This document shows, in pieces, positions 44,348 to 53,712 of a stretch of DNA of 64,000 nucleotides. The position numbers were made by a program, and so were the translations under genes. The stretch is from Bacteroidetes bacterium 2013_40CM_41_45 (GTDB lineage: Bacteria > Bacteroidota > Bacteroidia > AKYH767-A > 2013-40CM-41-45), in NCBI GenBank assembly GCA_002215675.1, contig NGFH01000009.1, positions 299,501-363,500 of the forward strand, in the 5' to 3' direction. The notes below the pieces were generated by a model. The model was given only the letters and a program-made list of their open reading frames with translations, ran no database searches and was not told where the DNA came from. How positions within the stretch are numbered: the stretch's first letter is position 1; the number at the start of each line of letters is the position of its first letter.

Positions 44348-45436
44348 TCAAGATTTCTCTATAAATCCTCCACCAATCACATCATCGCTTTCATAGAAGA
44401 CAGCGCTTTGCCCGGGTGCCGCTGCTTTTGCCGCCTGATGAAATGTAACTTTCATCTTGCTTCCATGCTGTTCAAGAATGCTTGGCTTGCCGGGGTCTTT
44501 GTAGCGGATTCGTGTAACGGCTTTGGTCGGCTCTTGTAACGATGGATATTTAACTAAGTTAATATCCCTGACCCAAATTTCATGACGTTCCAGTTCAGCT
44601 TCTGTTCCCAACACCACAGTATTGGTTTCGGGATGTATTTCCGTCACGTACAGAGGATGCCCTACCGCAACTTCCAGCCCCTTACGCTGACCTATGGTAT
44701 AAAAAGGATAACCTTTATGCTTACCAAGTACGTTACCGCTGCGGTTCACAAAAAATCCGCCCGAAAGCTTTTCCGTTTCAGGAAGTTTCCTTTTCAGGAA
44801 GGAGCGGTAATCGTTATCGGGGATGAAACATATTTCGTAGCTCTCGCTCTTCTTGGCCAAATCAATGAAACCCATATCAATCGCCATTCTTTTTATTTCT
44901 GTCTTCTTGAAATTACCAATGGGAAACATGGTTCGCTTCAAACATTCCTGCGCAACTCCCCACAAAACATAGCTTTGGTCTTTAGTGTTGTCAAGCCCTT
45001 TTGAAATTACGTAGCGGTTATTTTCTTCCCTGATGTTGGCATAATGACCTGTAGCAATAAATTCACATTCCAGCATGTCGGCACGTTTAAGCAATGCTTC
45101 CCACTTAATGTGCGTATTGCATTTTACACATGGATTCGGAGTTCTGCCGGCAAGATATTCGCCTACGAAATCATCAATCACGTGCTCTACAAATTCACCG
45201 CGTATGTCAAGAATGTAATGAGGAAATCCTTTGGATACAGCAATGCTCCGTGCATCGTTAATAGAATCGAGAGAGCAACACCCCGTCTCTTTTTTTCCCC
45301 CGCCCGATGAAACATAATCCCACGTCTTCATAGTAATCCCAACCACTTCGTACCCTTGTTCATGCAGCAATACGGAAGTAACGGAGCTGTCAATGCCTCC
45401 GCTCATGGCTACTAATACCCGTCCGTGCTTGCTCAT
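44348..45436 (-). CDS. mnmA: tRNA-specific 2-thiouridylase MnmA
   Basis: MnmA thiolates U34 of tRNA Lys, Glu and Gln. The PP-loop AMSGGIDSSVTSVLL is at the N-terminus. The two catalytic cysteines are in RTPNPCVKCN and SYEICFIPD. GHYANIREENNRYVI and TIGQRKGLEV also fit. The frame opens at 45499, but the first 21 residues come from heptamer repeats; the ATG at 45436 (MSKHGRVLVAMSGG) is the family start, giving 362 residues. Confidence 0.96.
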   Translation of the reverse strand: MSKHGRVLVAMSGGIDSSVTSVLLHEQGYEVVGITMKTWDYVSSGGGKKETGCCSLDSINDARSIAVSKGFPHYILDIRGEFVEHVIDDFVGEYLAGRTPNPCVKCNTHIKWEALLKRADMLECEFIATGHYANIREENNRYVISKGLDNTKDQSYVLWGVAQECLKRTMFPIGNFKKTEIKRMAIDMGFIDLAKKSESYEICFIPDNDYRSFLKRKLPETEKLSGGFFVNRSGNVLGKHKGYPFYTIGQRKGLEVAVGHPLYVTEIHPETNTVVLGTEAELERHEIWVRDINLVKYPSLQEPTKAVTRIRYKDPGKPSILEQHGSKMKVTFHQAAKAAAPGQSAVFYESDDVIGGGFIEKS

Positions 45437-45440
45437 CGTA

Positions 45441-45468
45441 GTTTGAGGTTTGGGATTTGAAGTTCGGT
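45441..45468. repeat. Degenerate 7-base tandem array, 4 units
   Basis: GTTTGAG, GTTTGGG, ATTTGAA, GTTCGGT, starting 4 bases upstream of the mnmA ATG. It shares the 15-mer AGTTTGAGGTTTGGG with the array at 35044-35071. Confidence 0.75.
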
Positions 45469-45474
45469 TTTCAG

Positions 45475-45502
45475 CCAATGACCGATGACTAATGACCAAT
45501 GA
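45475..45502. repeat. Degenerate 7-base tandem array, 4 units
   Basis: CCAATGA, CCGATGA, CTAATGA, CCAATGA. Confidence 0.8.
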
Positions 45503-45519
45503 CTATTTTAAACGCAAAG

Positions 45520-46242
45520 TTACTGCTTTCCCTCGGGTTTAGGTGGAGGGACGAGATTGCTGTTTTTGTAAAATTCATCAGCATCCTTGCTTCCGTCGGG
45601 TTTAAAAACATTCCAGGCACCCTGTTTTAGCCCGTTAATATATTTCCCTTTCATCCATATAGTTCCCTCCGGATGATAGATAATGGTCATGCCATCCAGT
45701 TCATCGTTCTTGTAATTGGATGAGAATTTCATTTTACCACTCTCAAAGTATTCTTTTATAGGTCCGTGCTTTTTACCGTTCTTCCAGGTAAGCTCTCTTA
45801 AAATGTTTCCGTTTTCGTAATAGTTAACCCACGCCCCTTCATTCACACCGTTGATATAATATTCAATGGAAATATTTTTTTCATCCTCGTTAAAGTAATA
45901 CCACATGCTGTCCTTTTTCTGCTCGTTGTATTTTCCCCTTGCGCTTACTCTTCCATTTTCATGATACATAATGGCATCGCTGCTTAAAGAATTTTTCCTG
46001 AACGTTAATTGCGATAAAAGTTTCCCGCCGGGAAAATACGTTTTGAAAACTCCTACCGGGTTGCCGTCTTTAAAATATCTTTCAGAGAGAAGAGTATCGT
46101 TCTCATAATATCTTTTCCACGCACCCTGTTTCAATCCTTTTGCGTCCCGCCTGTTCATGGTGTCGCCTTTGTGCACCACGTATGTCTGCGCATCGGCAAA
46201 AACAAAGCCGAGCAGGAAAATGATTACATGAAATATTTTCAT
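45520..46242 (-). CDS. Secreted MORN-repeat protein (MORN_2/YwqK family)
   Basis: From the ATG at 46242 (MKIFHVIIFLLGFVFADAQ) the protein has a signal peptide and 240 residues. The frame opens at 46323. The mature part is seven or so MORN-like hairpins with the pattern GxxxGxWxxYYENGxxxxxxxYKNxxxxG (for example KKHGPIKEYFESGKMKFSSNY). The label 'YwqK antitoxin' in databases is a family name. The signal peptide argues against a cytoplasmic antitoxin role here, and no toxin gene is adjacent. Confidence 0.85.
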   Translation of the reverse strand: MKIFHVIIFLLGFVFADAQTYVVHKGDTMNRRDAKGLKQGAWKRYYENDTLLSERYFKDGNPVGVFKTYFPGGKLLSQLTFRKNSLSSDAIMYHENGRVSARGKYNEQKKDSMWYYFNEDEKNISIEYYINGVNEGAWVNYYENGNILRELTWKNGKKHGPIKEYFESGKMKFSSNYKNDELDGMTIIYHPEGTIWMKGKYINGLKQGAWNVFKPDGSKDADEFYKNSNLVPPPKPEGKQ

Positions 46243-46466
46243 ACAAAATTTAATGCCGAAAATAGTGTTATTGCCGTGTCTTGCGGATGAAGTCACCGGT
46301 ATGATATTCACAGGGGTTTCCACTTGTATTTTCAGGAATGCTGCTGTTTACCGGTAGTATCTTTTCCTCCGTGTCATGAGCCGTTGGCGTAAGAATAAAC
46401 GGAGTTCGTATAATTTTTTTTTCTCTTATTGCATTTGTAATTATTTTGCACTCCGTTTATCCGGGA

Positions 46467-46838
46467 ATGAAAAGAGGATTGCTGATTTCTGTTACAGGGC
46501 TGGGTATAGTCCTCGTGAACCTGTTGGTGGGATTGATATATCCCACTTATAATGTTTTCAATAACATATTGGTAAGCTTTTCAATTCTTTCAACCACCAT
46601 TATGTTTTACCTGATTTTTTCTCACCACAAAGTAACCACTTTCCCTTTTGCGCTTGCGGTGATTTTTGGTTTATCGGGGCTCGCTAAACTGGGCCTCTCC
46701 ATCATTTCCGGCGACCACTGGAGAAACAATATGCTGGTTTTGCTCATTATGGTAATTACCGTGGTGGAGGCAACCATCATCATGCTGATATACGTGTTCT
46801 GGAAAAACCGGAAAAAGCTGAACGGGAATCACAAGTGA
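46467..46838 (+). CDS. Small four-helix membrane protein, unknown function
   Basis: From the ATG at 46467 the protein has 123 residues and four hydrophobic helices (about 5-22, 29-47, 57-76, 87-110) with short loops and a basic tail. A TTG-initiated longer frame starts at 46446. No motif or partner was recognised; it is divergent from the MORN-repeat gene. Confidence 0.6.
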   Translation: MKRGLLISVTGLGIVLVNLLVGLIYPTYNVFNNILVSFSILSTTIMFYLIFSHHKVTTFPFALAVIFGLSGLAKLGLSIISGDHWRNNMLVLLIMVITVVEATIIMLIYVFWKNRKKLNGNHK

Positions 46839-46935
46839 CGTGGTCAAAGTACCACAGCCATCTCGAAAATATTTTTTTCCATCGCAACCCTCTGACTCCC
46901 TAAAGGGAGAACCGCTTTCTCTTGCAGCGGGTAGA

Positions 46936-46971
46936 TTCCCCTTTAGGGGTAAGGGGTAAGTGCGGGGAATT
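46936..46971. repeat. Intergenic element shared with 9164-9200
   Basis: TTCCCCTTTAGGGGTAAGG followed by GGTAAGTGCGGGGAATT; a C-run/G-run hairpin-forming element nearly the same as the one after tRNA-Lys. It lies downstream of metK. Confidence 0.55.
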
Positions 46972-47022
46972 AAAAGAGCTGAAAATATTTTTGAGATAAG
47001 TACTCAAAAAGCAAAAATAAGT

Positions 47023-48336
47023 TTAGAGCGCTACGCTCATTTCTTTTTCTTTCTTCCCGGCTCCGAATGCCTTACGGATTTTATCAACATAGTCGAGCTT
47101 TTCCCATGTAAATGTTTCATAGGTTTTTCCGTGCAGCAATTTTGTGCCGGGCTGTCGTCCCACATGTCCGTAGGAAGCTGTTTCAAAAAAAATAGGGTTA
47201 CGCAAACCAAGACGTTTTACGATGGCAGCAGGGCGCATGTCAAAAATTTCTTTTACCCGGGTTGAAATTTCACCGTCCGTTAAAAGCTTGCCGTTTCTGT
47301 CTCTCACTTTGCAAGTGCCATAGGTATTGACATAAACGCCAACGGGTTCAGCAACACCGATAGCATAAGCTACCTGCACCAGCACTTCATCTGCAATACC
47401 GGCAGCCACAAGATTTTTCGCGATGTGCCGTGTGGCATATGCAGCAGAGCGGTCAACCTTGGATGAATCTTTTCCTGAAAACGCTCCACCGCCGTGCGCG
47501 CCTCTTCCACCATACGTATCTACAATAATTTTTCTTCCCGTTAGTCCCGTGTCACCGTGCGGGCCGCCAATTACAAATTTACCTGTGGGGTTAACGTGGT
47601 ATTTAATATCCTTTCCGAAAAGTTTTTTAATGCGGGCTGGCAACGTACTAATTACGCGCGGCATCAAAATTGTCTTTACATCATCAGCAATTTTTCCAAG
47701 CATTTCGCTATCGGCCTTTGCAATTTCATCGGGCAAATTACTTTTTGGTTTTACAAAATCATCGTGCTGGGTAGAGACAACAATGGTATCAATCCGCAAC
47801 GGATTATGATGGTCGTCATACTCCACGGTAACCTGCGACTTTGAATCCGGGCGCAGGTATTTCATCTGCTTTCCCTCTTTACGGAGGGCTGAAAGTTCCT
47901 GAAGGATGCGGTGCGCAATTTCTATGGATAGCGGCATGTAGTTATCTGTTTCGCGGCATGCATAACCGAACATCATTCCCTGGTCTCCGGCTCCCTGCTC
48001 TTCCGTTTTTCCACGCACAACCCCTCTGCGTATATCCTCACTTTGCTCGTGAATCACATTTATGACTCCACAGGAATATGCATCGAATTTGTATTCTGAT
48101 TTTGTATAACCGATTCGCTCAATTACCTGGCGAACGATTTTCTGCAGGTCAACATAGCTCTTGGTTTTTATTTCCCCGCCCACCACAGCAAGCCCTGTGG
48201 TGACAAAAGTTTCGCAGGCAACCTTGGCATCAGGGTCGCTGGCAAGCATAGCATCGAGCACGGCATCAGAAATCTGGTCGGCAACTTTATCGGGATGGCC
48301 TTCGGAAACGGATTCGGAAGTGAATAGATAAGACAT
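47023..48336 (-). CDS. metK: S-adenosylmethionine synthetase
   Basis: MetK makes SAM from methionine and ATP. The signatures [18 protein letters not shown] (N-terminus), [13 protein letters not shown] (ATP site) and [19 protein letters not shown] (active-site loop) are intact. At 437 residues it is longer than E. coli MetK (384), with an insertion after the [16 protein letters not shown] region and a basic C-terminal tail, as is usual in Bacteroidota. It stands alone; no SAM riboswitch was recognised in the leader. Confidence 0.98.
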   Translation of the reverse strand: MSYLFTSESVSEGHPDKVADQISDAVLDAMLASDPDAKVACETFVTTGLAVVGGEIKTKSYVDLQKIVRQVIERIGYTKSEYKFDAYSCGVINVIHEQSEDIRRGVVRGKTEEQGAGDQGMMFGYACRETDNYMPLSIEIAHRILQELSALRKEGKQMKYLRPDSKSQVTVEYDDHHNPLRIDTIVVSTQHDDFVKPKSNLPDEIAKADSEMLGKIADDVKTILMPRVISTLPARIKKLFGKDIKYHVNPTGKFVIGGPHGDTGLTGRKIIVDTYGGRGAHGGGAFSGKDSSKVDRSAAYATRHIAKNLVAAGIADEVLVQVAYAIGVAEPVGVYVNTYGTCKVRDRNGKLLTDGEISTRVKEIFDMRPAAIVKRLGLRNPIFFETASYGHVGRQPGTKLLHGKTYETFTWEKLDYVDKIRKAFGAGKKEKEMSVAL

Positions 48337-48406
48337 TTGATTTTAGATAGTTAAATAGATTAGGTTGATGAAGAAGATTAAGTTTTGGGAGATTAAAAAC
48401 TGCCGC

Positions 48407-48414
48407 CAAAGGTA
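48407..48414 (-). promoter_or_regulatory. Candidate -7 box for metK
   Basis: TACCTTTG on the minus strand, 70 bases before the metK ATG; no clear -33 TTG. Confidence 0.4.
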
Positions 48415-48444
48415 ATCATCATTCCATATTCCGCGAAAAGGAAT

Positions 48445-49356
48445 TTATGAGGAACGGGTTAATTCCCTGAAGATTTCTTCGATATTCTGACCCGACTTCT
48501 GCATGGACAATACCGATACGTTCTTTTCAACAGCAAACCGGAACACATCGCTTCGTATATCGGTTTCCTGCTTGGAGAGGATTTTCCATGTATTGCCCGA
48601 TACATTCTCAACAGACGAAACTCCACGGATTTGTTCCAGGTCAGCCCGCAATACCGGCGCGGCAAACTCCACCATAATGATGTTTCCCGCGCGGGATTTT
48701 TGGCGAAGCAAGGTGGTGGAATCATCGGCTACAATTTTTCCTTTGTTAACGATGATTACCCTGCTGCAAACCGCTTCCACTTCCTGCATGATATGCGTAG
48801 AAAGAATCACCGTCTTCTCTTTGCCGATTTGTTTCAGCAGCGCACGGATTTCAGAGAGCTGGTTAGGGTCAAGCCCGGAAGTTGGCTCATCAAGAATAAG
48901 AACTTCAGGATTGTGAATAAGCGCCTGCGCAAGCCCCACTCTTTGCCTGTATCCTTTACTGAGCGCGCCTATTTTCTTTTTCTGTTCATCGCCAAGCCCT
49001 ACTGTAGCAATCATCTCGTCCACCTTTTGTTTATCGTTGTTGATGTGATAAATTCCGCAGATAAATGAAAGATATTCCTTCACATACATATCGGTATACA
49101 TGGGATTATTTTCAGGAAGGTAACCCACTCTTTTCCTTACTTCCAGCGGCTGCTCGGTTACATCATACCCGCACACCTTTGCGTTTCCCAATGTTTGCGG
49201 AATAAAGCAAGTAAGAATTCTCATCATAGTTGATTTACCTGCTCCGTTGGGGCCAAGAAACCCGACCACTTCCCCGGCCTTTACTTCAAAGCTCACATCA
49301 TCCAGCGCCTTTTGAGTGCCGTACAACTTGGTAATGTTTTCTACTTTAACTGACAT
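48445..49356 (-). CDS. gldA: Gliding-motility ABC transporter ATP-binding protein GldA
   Basis: The frame opens at 49518, but the ATG at 49356 (MSVKVENITKLYGTQKAL) is right, giving 303 residues as in GldA of Flavobacterium. Walker A GPNGAGKST, the Q-loop GYLPENNPMY, the signature LSKGYRQRVGLAQAL and Walker B VLILDEPTSGLD are all present. A C-terminal substrate-control domain follows. GldA works with GldF and GldG in an ABC exporter needed for gliding in some members of the phylum; gldF and gldG are not in the window. Confidence 0.9.
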   Translation of the reverse strand: MSVKVENITKLYGTQKALDDVSFEVKAGEVVGFLGPNGAGKSTMMRILTCFIPQTLGNAKVCGYDVTEQPLEVRKRVGYLPENNPMYTDMYVKEYLSFICGIYHINNDKQKVDEMIATVGLGDEQKKKIGALSKGYRQRVGLAQALIHNPEVLILDEPTSGLDPNQLSEIRALLKQIGKEKTVILSTHIMQEVEAVCSRVIIVNKGKIVADDSTTLLRQKSRAGNIIMVEFAAPVLRADLEQIRGVSSVENVSGNTWKILSKQETDIRSDVFRFAVEKNVSVLSMQKSGQNIEEIFRELTRSS

Positions 49357-49362
49357 GACGGA

Positions 49363-49370
49363 CAAAACTA
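49363..49370 (-). promoter_or_regulatory. Candidate -7 box for gldA
   Basis: TAGTTTTG on the minus strand ends 6 bases before the ATG, so the transcript may be nearly leaderless. Confidence 0.4.
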
Positions 49371-49389
49371 AATTATATTTTCGTTCGCT

Positions 49390-50652
49390 GTGATAAAGAA
49401 CATTTTGGGCAAATACTTTTTTTTCTTCTGCATAGCGGCAGGAATTTTTCTGCGCCTTAACTGGAACAGCGATATGGAGTGGAAAGCGGACGAACAGTGG
49501 ACATATGAAAAGGCGCATGAGACAGCAGTTTCCGGTACATTTCCGGCCGCCGGAATGCAGAGCGGGGGAGGGATTGTAAACCCGGGGCTGAGCTTAGGAA
49601 TCTTTGCATTGATTGCCTCATTCACCCACGACCCGCTTGCCATGAACAGGGTTGTTCAGTTAATGAATATCACGGCTATTCTTTGCTTCATGTGGTTTGC
49701 ATTGACAAAAATAAAATCACAGGAAAGGCGGGTTTGGCTGTATGGAATTGCTCTTGCTTCAGTAAGTCCACTCGCAGTTTTGTTTGCCCGGAAAATATGG
49801 GCGCAGGATTTACTTCCATTCTTTTCTTTCTTAATTCTGCTCGAAAATTATTACAGGCGTAAAGGATGGGGCGCATTTTTATGGGGACTCTGCGGAGCGC
49901 TTATCGGGCAGATTCATATGAGCGGTTTCTTTTTTGCAGCAGGAATTTTTGTATTTACGTTACTGCATGACCGCTACAATAAAATAAAATTCAACTGGCT
50001 GCCGTGGATTGCCGGTTCGCTTTTAGGAAGCATCCCCATTATGCTTTGGCTTCTGTATATACTAGAGCATCCGCAGTTTACGCGTTTTAATATTCTGCAT
50101 CTGCTGCAATTTAATTTTTACCTCTACTGGTTTCTTGATGCGCTCGGTCTCAATATCATGTATTCTATGAGAAAGGAATTCTGGGAATTTATAAAAGAGC
50201 CAATAATTTTTGGAATACCATTTTACCTTATTGCCGCAGCACATTTATTTCTAGTTGCAGCAGGGATTTTTATGCTAAAAAAGATTGGCGGTTATGCAAA
50301 AACATTTTATTTAAACCTGAAGCAAAAAACATTTTCTAGTTTTCTGTTCGCGAATATTTCGGTAACAAAGTTTTACCTTCTGGCTATTCTGCTGGGGCTG
50401 GGAGTATTTATGAACTTCAGCGGATTCACCGTTCATCCGCATTATTTAATATGCGCCTTTCCTTTTGTATATATTTTTCTTGCTAAAATATTTCAGGATA
50501 AGGAGAGGCTGCTTAAAGGAATAATCATCGCTCAACTATTTATCACTATTATGTTCCAGGTTTATGTGCACCGCCAGAATGGGATAAAAAACGGTGATTA
50601 CGGAATTACTTACAAAGAGCAAATGAGCACTTCAAAATCAATAAATCAATAA
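49390..50652 (+). CDS. GT39/ArnT-like membrane glycosyltransferase (predicted)
   Basis: The 420-residue protein starts at a GTG and has about ten hydrophobic helices. The first loop contains WNSDMEWKADEQWTYEKA, with acidic residues placed as in GT-C transferases (catalytic Asp/Glu of loop 1). There is no soluble C-terminal domain. It shares this design with the partial gene at 1-502. The donor and acceptor are unknown. It is divergent from gldA. Confidence 0.75.
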   Translation: MIKNILGKYFFFFCIAAGIFLRLNWNSDMEWKADEQWTYEKAHETAVSGTFPAAGMQSGGGIVNPGLSLGIFALIASFTHDPLAMNRVVQLMNITAILCFMWFALTKIKSQERRVWLYGIALASVSPLAVLFARKIWAQDLLPFFSFLILLENYYRRKGWGAFLWGLCGALIGQIHMSGFFFAAGIFVFTLLHDRYNKIKFNWLPWIAGSLLGSIPIMLWLLYILEHPQFTRFNILHLLQFNFYLYWFLDALGLNIMYSMRKEFWEFIKEPIIFGIPFYLIAAAHLFLVAAGIFMLKKIGGYAKTFYLNLKQKTFSSFLFANISVTKFYLLAILLGLGVFMNFSGFTVHPHYLICAFPFVYIFLAKIFQDKERLLKGIIIAQLFITIMFQVYVHRQNGIKNGDYGITYKEQMSTSKSINQ

Positions 50653-50668
50653 ATCAATAAATCAATAA
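50641..50668. repeat. 8-base tandem array ATAAATCA x3 plus partial
   Basis: It spans the last codons and stop of the membrane glycosyltransferase gene, so the C-terminal SINQ is repeat-encoded. Confidence 0.75.
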
Positions 50669-50670
50669 TT

Positions 50671-51081
50671 TTATTCCATTCCTGCAAGTTCCATAATTAC
50701 CTTATACTCCTCCGGCTTTACAGGCATTACTGACAAACGCCCGATTTTAAGGAGCAGCATATTTTTCAAGCGCTTGTCTGCCTTTATTTTTTCGAGCGAC
50801 ACGGAGCTTTTCAACGGCTTGTGAACTTTAATATCAACCGCTGACCAGATATCTTCCTTAGCCGTAGGGTCTGTGTAATGTTCGCGGACTACTTCAGCAA
50901 TACCTACCACGCCATCCGGTGTATTGCTATGATAGAAAAGTGCGAGGTCACCATTTTTCATTCCGCGCAAATGGTTACGTGCGGCATAGTTGCGCACTCC
51001 GTCCCAGCGGGTGGTGCCGTCGGCTAGAAATTCTTTCCATCCGTACGTTTCAGGGTCTGATTTAATGAGCCAGTAATTCAT
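50671..51081 (-). CDS. EVE-domain protein
   Basis: From the ATG at 51081 (MNYWLIKSDPETYGWKEF) the protein has 136 residues, a single EVE (PUA-like) domain. NYWLIKSDP, WDGVRNYAARNHL and GDLALFYHSN are signatures. EVE domains bind modified bases in DNA or RNA. A longer frame from 51162 overlaps holA and is not supported. It is the gene after holA on the minus strand. Confidence 0.92.
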   Translation of the reverse strand: MNYWLIKSDPETYGWKEFLADGTTRWDGVRNYAARNHLRGMKNGDLALFYHSNTPDGVVGIAEVVREHYTDPTAKEDIWSAVDIKVHKPLKSSVSLEKIKADKRLKNMLLLKIGRLSVMPVKPEEYKVIMELAGME

Positions 51082-51100
51082 TTTGGTTTGAGGTTGAAAA

Positions 51101-52126
51101 CTAATGGAGGATTTTAAAAACGAGTTCACGCAGAAGTTCTCCATCTTCGGCATTGCTGTCAACGCCTTTTGATTTTAAATCATACTGGTGAAGGTCGGAA
51201 ATAATCAAGTGAACTTTTTCGCGTGGATATTTTTTTGCAGCATTCATATATTCGTCAGCAAAATATGGATTGATGCCCAAAGAAGAAGCAACCGATGCCC
51301 TGGTTTTTTCTTTCAGAGAATGATAAACAAGAATTTTTGAGAAGTATGAAAACAACGTTCCAAGCGTAACTACCAGCGGATTGTTTCTGGGATTTGAGGC
51401 GAAGTATGAAATGATACGGTTGGCTTTCAGCACATCTTTATTTCCAAGTGCGTTTTGCAATTCAAAATTATTGTAGTCCTTGCTTACACCGATATACATT
51501 TCGATGTGCGCATCTGTAATTTCTGCTCCTGCATTTACGTTCAGCATCAGCTTTTCAAGTTCGTTGCTTATTAAAGTCAAATCATTTCCTAAAAATTCAG
51601 ACAGCATCACTGCAGTGCGAGGGTTAATCTTATACTTTCTTCCATGAATATAATCCGTAATCCAGTCGGGAATTTTATTGTCATATAGTTTCTTTGATTC
51701 AAAAAGAACAGAATTTTTCTCAATGGCTTTTGCAAGCTTCGTCCGCTTATCAATGGTTTTATACTTATGACAAAGCACAAGTACCGTTGATGGAACGGGA
51801 TTAACGATATAATCCATCAAAATATCTTTTTCCTTTTCTGCTTCGCTTTTTGGAATAAGGTTTTTTAAGTCCTGCGCTTCGCGCACAATTACCACCTGGC
51901 GTTTTGCCATCATCGGAAAGCGTCTTGCCATGGCAAGAAGTGCCCGCTTCTCAGTATCTTTTCCATAAAGCACATGCAGGTTAAATGCTTTCTCGCTTTC
52001 ATCAAGTGCATGCTCCTGTATGTAGGACGAAATCTTATCAATGTAATAAGATTCATCTCCGTGCAAAAAATAGACAGGAGCATATTTACCTGCTTTAAGG
52101 TCGGAAATTATTTGGCTGAAGGTCAT
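51101..52126 (-). CDS. holA: DNA polymerase III subunit delta (HolA)
   Basis: The 341-residue protein has the delta-subunit start YFLHGDESYYIDKISSYI, where residues bind the beta clamp, and the AAA+-like body with VVIVREAQDLKNL. A C-terminal collar domain (NNFELQNALGNKDVLKANRIISYF) completes it. It loads the sliding clamp with gamma/tau and delta'. A heptamer array (52129-52163) sits just before its ATG. The EVE gene begins 20 bases downstream. Confidence 0.93.
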   Translation of the reverse strand: MTFSQIISDLKAGKYAPVYFLHGDESYYIDKISSYIQEHALDESEKAFNLHVLYGKDTEKRALLAMARRFPMMAKRQVVIVREAQDLKNLIPKSEAEKEKDILMDYIVNPVPSTVLVLCHKYKTIDKRTKLAKAIEKNSVLFESKKLYDNKIPDWITDYIHGRKYKINPRTAVMLSEFLGNDLTLISNELEKLMLNVNAGAEITDAHIEMYIGVSKDYNNFELQNALGNKDVLKANRIISYFASNPRNNPLVVTLGTLFSYFSKILVYHSLKEKTRASVASSLGINPYFADEYMNAAKKYPREKVHLIISDLHQYDLKSKGVDSNAEDGELLRELVFKILH

Positions 52127-52128
52127 GG

Positions 52129-52163
52129 ATGATGTACGATGTACAAGTTACGATATACGATTT
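52129..52163. repeat. Degenerate 7-base tandem array, 5 units
   Basis: ATGATGT, ACGATGT, ACAAGTT, ACGATAT, ACGATTT, starting 3 bases upstream of the holA ATG. Confidence 0.8.
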
Positions 52164-52184
52164 TGATAGGAGGATATTTAAAGG

Positions 52185-52192
52185 CAAAAGTA
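52185..52192 (-). promoter_or_regulatory. Candidate -7 box for holA
   Basis: TACTTTTG on the minus strand, 58 bases before the holA ATG; the heptamer array would lie in the leader. Confidence 0.4.
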
Positions 52193-52256
52193 ATGAATGC
52201 TTCAACTTCCTTTATCACGATGATTGAAAGTCCTGACGCCTGCTGACAGGTTTAAT

Positions 52257-52293
52257 TAAAAAAATAGTGCCGGATGAAAAGAACACCCGGCAC
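52257..52293 (-). terminator. Terminator after the GloVer-repeat gene
   Basis: GTGCCGG pairs with CCGGCAC, followed on the minus strand by ATTTTTTTAAT. Confidence 0.8.
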
Positions 52294-52314
52294 CATGGAA
52301 TGATATCTACAAAA

Positions 52315-53712
52315 TTATTTAGAGAGAACGATTTTCTGGGCAACCACTCTCTCATCCGTTTTAAGTTGAATAAGATAAATGCCTGCGGGATACAGGGATA
52401 AATTAAATTCTGATTTCAGGTTTCTGATTTCGGATTGAAAAATATTTTTCCCAACCGCATCATACATAATTAACTCCGCATGCTCTTTAAACTTCGGGTT
52501 TTGAACTATTAAATGTTGCGAAGCAGCATCAACATAGATTGCAAGCGGTGAAGCGCTGGCGGAAGTCATTCCTTCTGCTATTGATAAATCCGCTTGCTGA
52601 ATATCACTTTGCGGACCAGTACCTGAAGTCGCATCAAAATCTATTAATTTGGTGTAAACGTTGGTTGCAATATCGTAACTGAAAGCGACACCCAAACTGT
52701 TTGCTCCTCCAGCATTAGTCGTTCCAAACAGTTTACCATTAGTCGCCTGCGTTAAACCTCGCTGAGGATGAGAGCCATTGGATCCGTCAAAATTATAAAT
52801 CACCGAATACTGCGAGGCGGAAATATCATAGCTGAAAATAACACCATAAGGACCTGTTCCTCCCTGGTTGGCCATTCCATATAATTTTCCGTTTGATGCC
52901 TGTATTAAGCCACTATAAGGAGTACTGCCCTGTGCGCCATTAAAATCATGCAGGTTGGTATAAACATTTGCCGACACATCATAGCTGAAGATAACGCCCA
53001 CATTATTAGCTCCGCCAGTATAAGTGGTTCCATATAATTTGCCATCGGTGGCTTGTATTAAATTTTCCATATAAGGATTTGCCCCATGACTGGAGCTAAA
53101 ACTATACAGAATAGAATAAACTTGTGTTGTTAAATCATAGCGGAAAATAAAACCCTGGGAATTTACCCCTCCACTGTATGAAACTCCATAAAGTTTTCCA
53201 TCCAATGCCTGCATTAAACCTCCATAATAATATGCGCTTGATTGATTCAGTAAAGTATAAGCATGCGTGTTGGGGTCGAATTTATAAATGATTCCATTTT
53301 GCTGATGCCCGTATAAGTTTCCATCGGGCAATCTAATCAACCCGCCTTGTGAGGGCTCGCCAATAGGGGCGTTGCAATAAAAATCATAAACATCTGTGCA
53401 TGTGCCGGCAAGGGGGTCATATTCATAAAGCGTGCAGCTATCGGAACATCCACCCAAAAAAGTTACGCCATAAATTTTTCCGTTCGATGCCTGCGCTATT
53501 TTTCCCCAGGGCCATAATCCCTCAGCCATAACGAATGAATGAACAGCATGCAGATTACTGCCGTCCAGATCTGCCTGGAAGATAGTTCCTCCGTTTGCAG
53601 GTCCTCCCTGGGAGCAGGTTCCAAAAAGGACAGGGGTTTGGGCTGATGAGAAATTAATTCCGGCAACAGCCAGGAGAAAATTAAGAATGAGAAGTGAAGT
53701 AATTTTTTTCAT
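52315..53712 (-). CDS. T9SS-secreted GloVer-repeat (propeller) protein
   Basis: From the ATG at 53712 (MKKITSLLILNFLLAVAG) the protein has a signal peptide and 465 residues. It carries about eight tandem repeats of the type LIQASNGKLYGMANQGG ... GVIFSYDISASQYSVIYNF, the 'choice-of-anchor tandem repeat GloVer' pattern that forms propeller blades. The C-terminal sorting module (IYVDAASQHLIVQNP ... VVAQKIVLSK) lacks the usual YPNP words and is a divergent sorting domain. The ligand is unknown. Confidence 0.87.
   Translation of the reverse strand: MKKITSLLILNFLLAVAGINFSSAQTPVLFGTCSQGGPANGGTIFQADLDGSNLHAVHSFVMAEGLWPWGKIAQASNGKIYGVTFLGGCSDSCTLYEYDPLAGTCTDVYDFYCNAPIGEPSQGGLIRLPDGNLYGHQQNGIIYKFDPNTHAYTLLNQSSAYYYGGLMQALDGKLYGVSYSGGVNSQGFIFRYDLTTQVYSILYSFSSSHGANPYMENLIQATDGKLYGTTYTGGANNVGVIFSYDVSANVYTNLHDFNGAQGSTPYSGLIQASNGKLYGMANQGGTGPYGVIFSYDISASQYSVIYNFDGSNGSHPQRGLTQATNGKLFGTTNAGGANSLGVAFSYDIATNVYTKLIDFDATSGTGPQSDIQQADLSIAEGMTSASASPLAIYVDAASQHLIVQNPKFKEHAELIMYDAVGKNIFQSEIRNLKSEFNLSLYPAGIYLIQLKTDERVVAQKIVLSK

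Noticed and set aside
45520-46242. Antitoxin of a toxin-antitoxin pair (YwqK name)
   Set aside because: The protein has a signal peptide and MORN hairpins, and no toxin gene is adjacent.
48337-48444. SAM riboswitch before metK
   Set aside because: The leader is short and AT-rich with no recognisable SAM aptamer elements.
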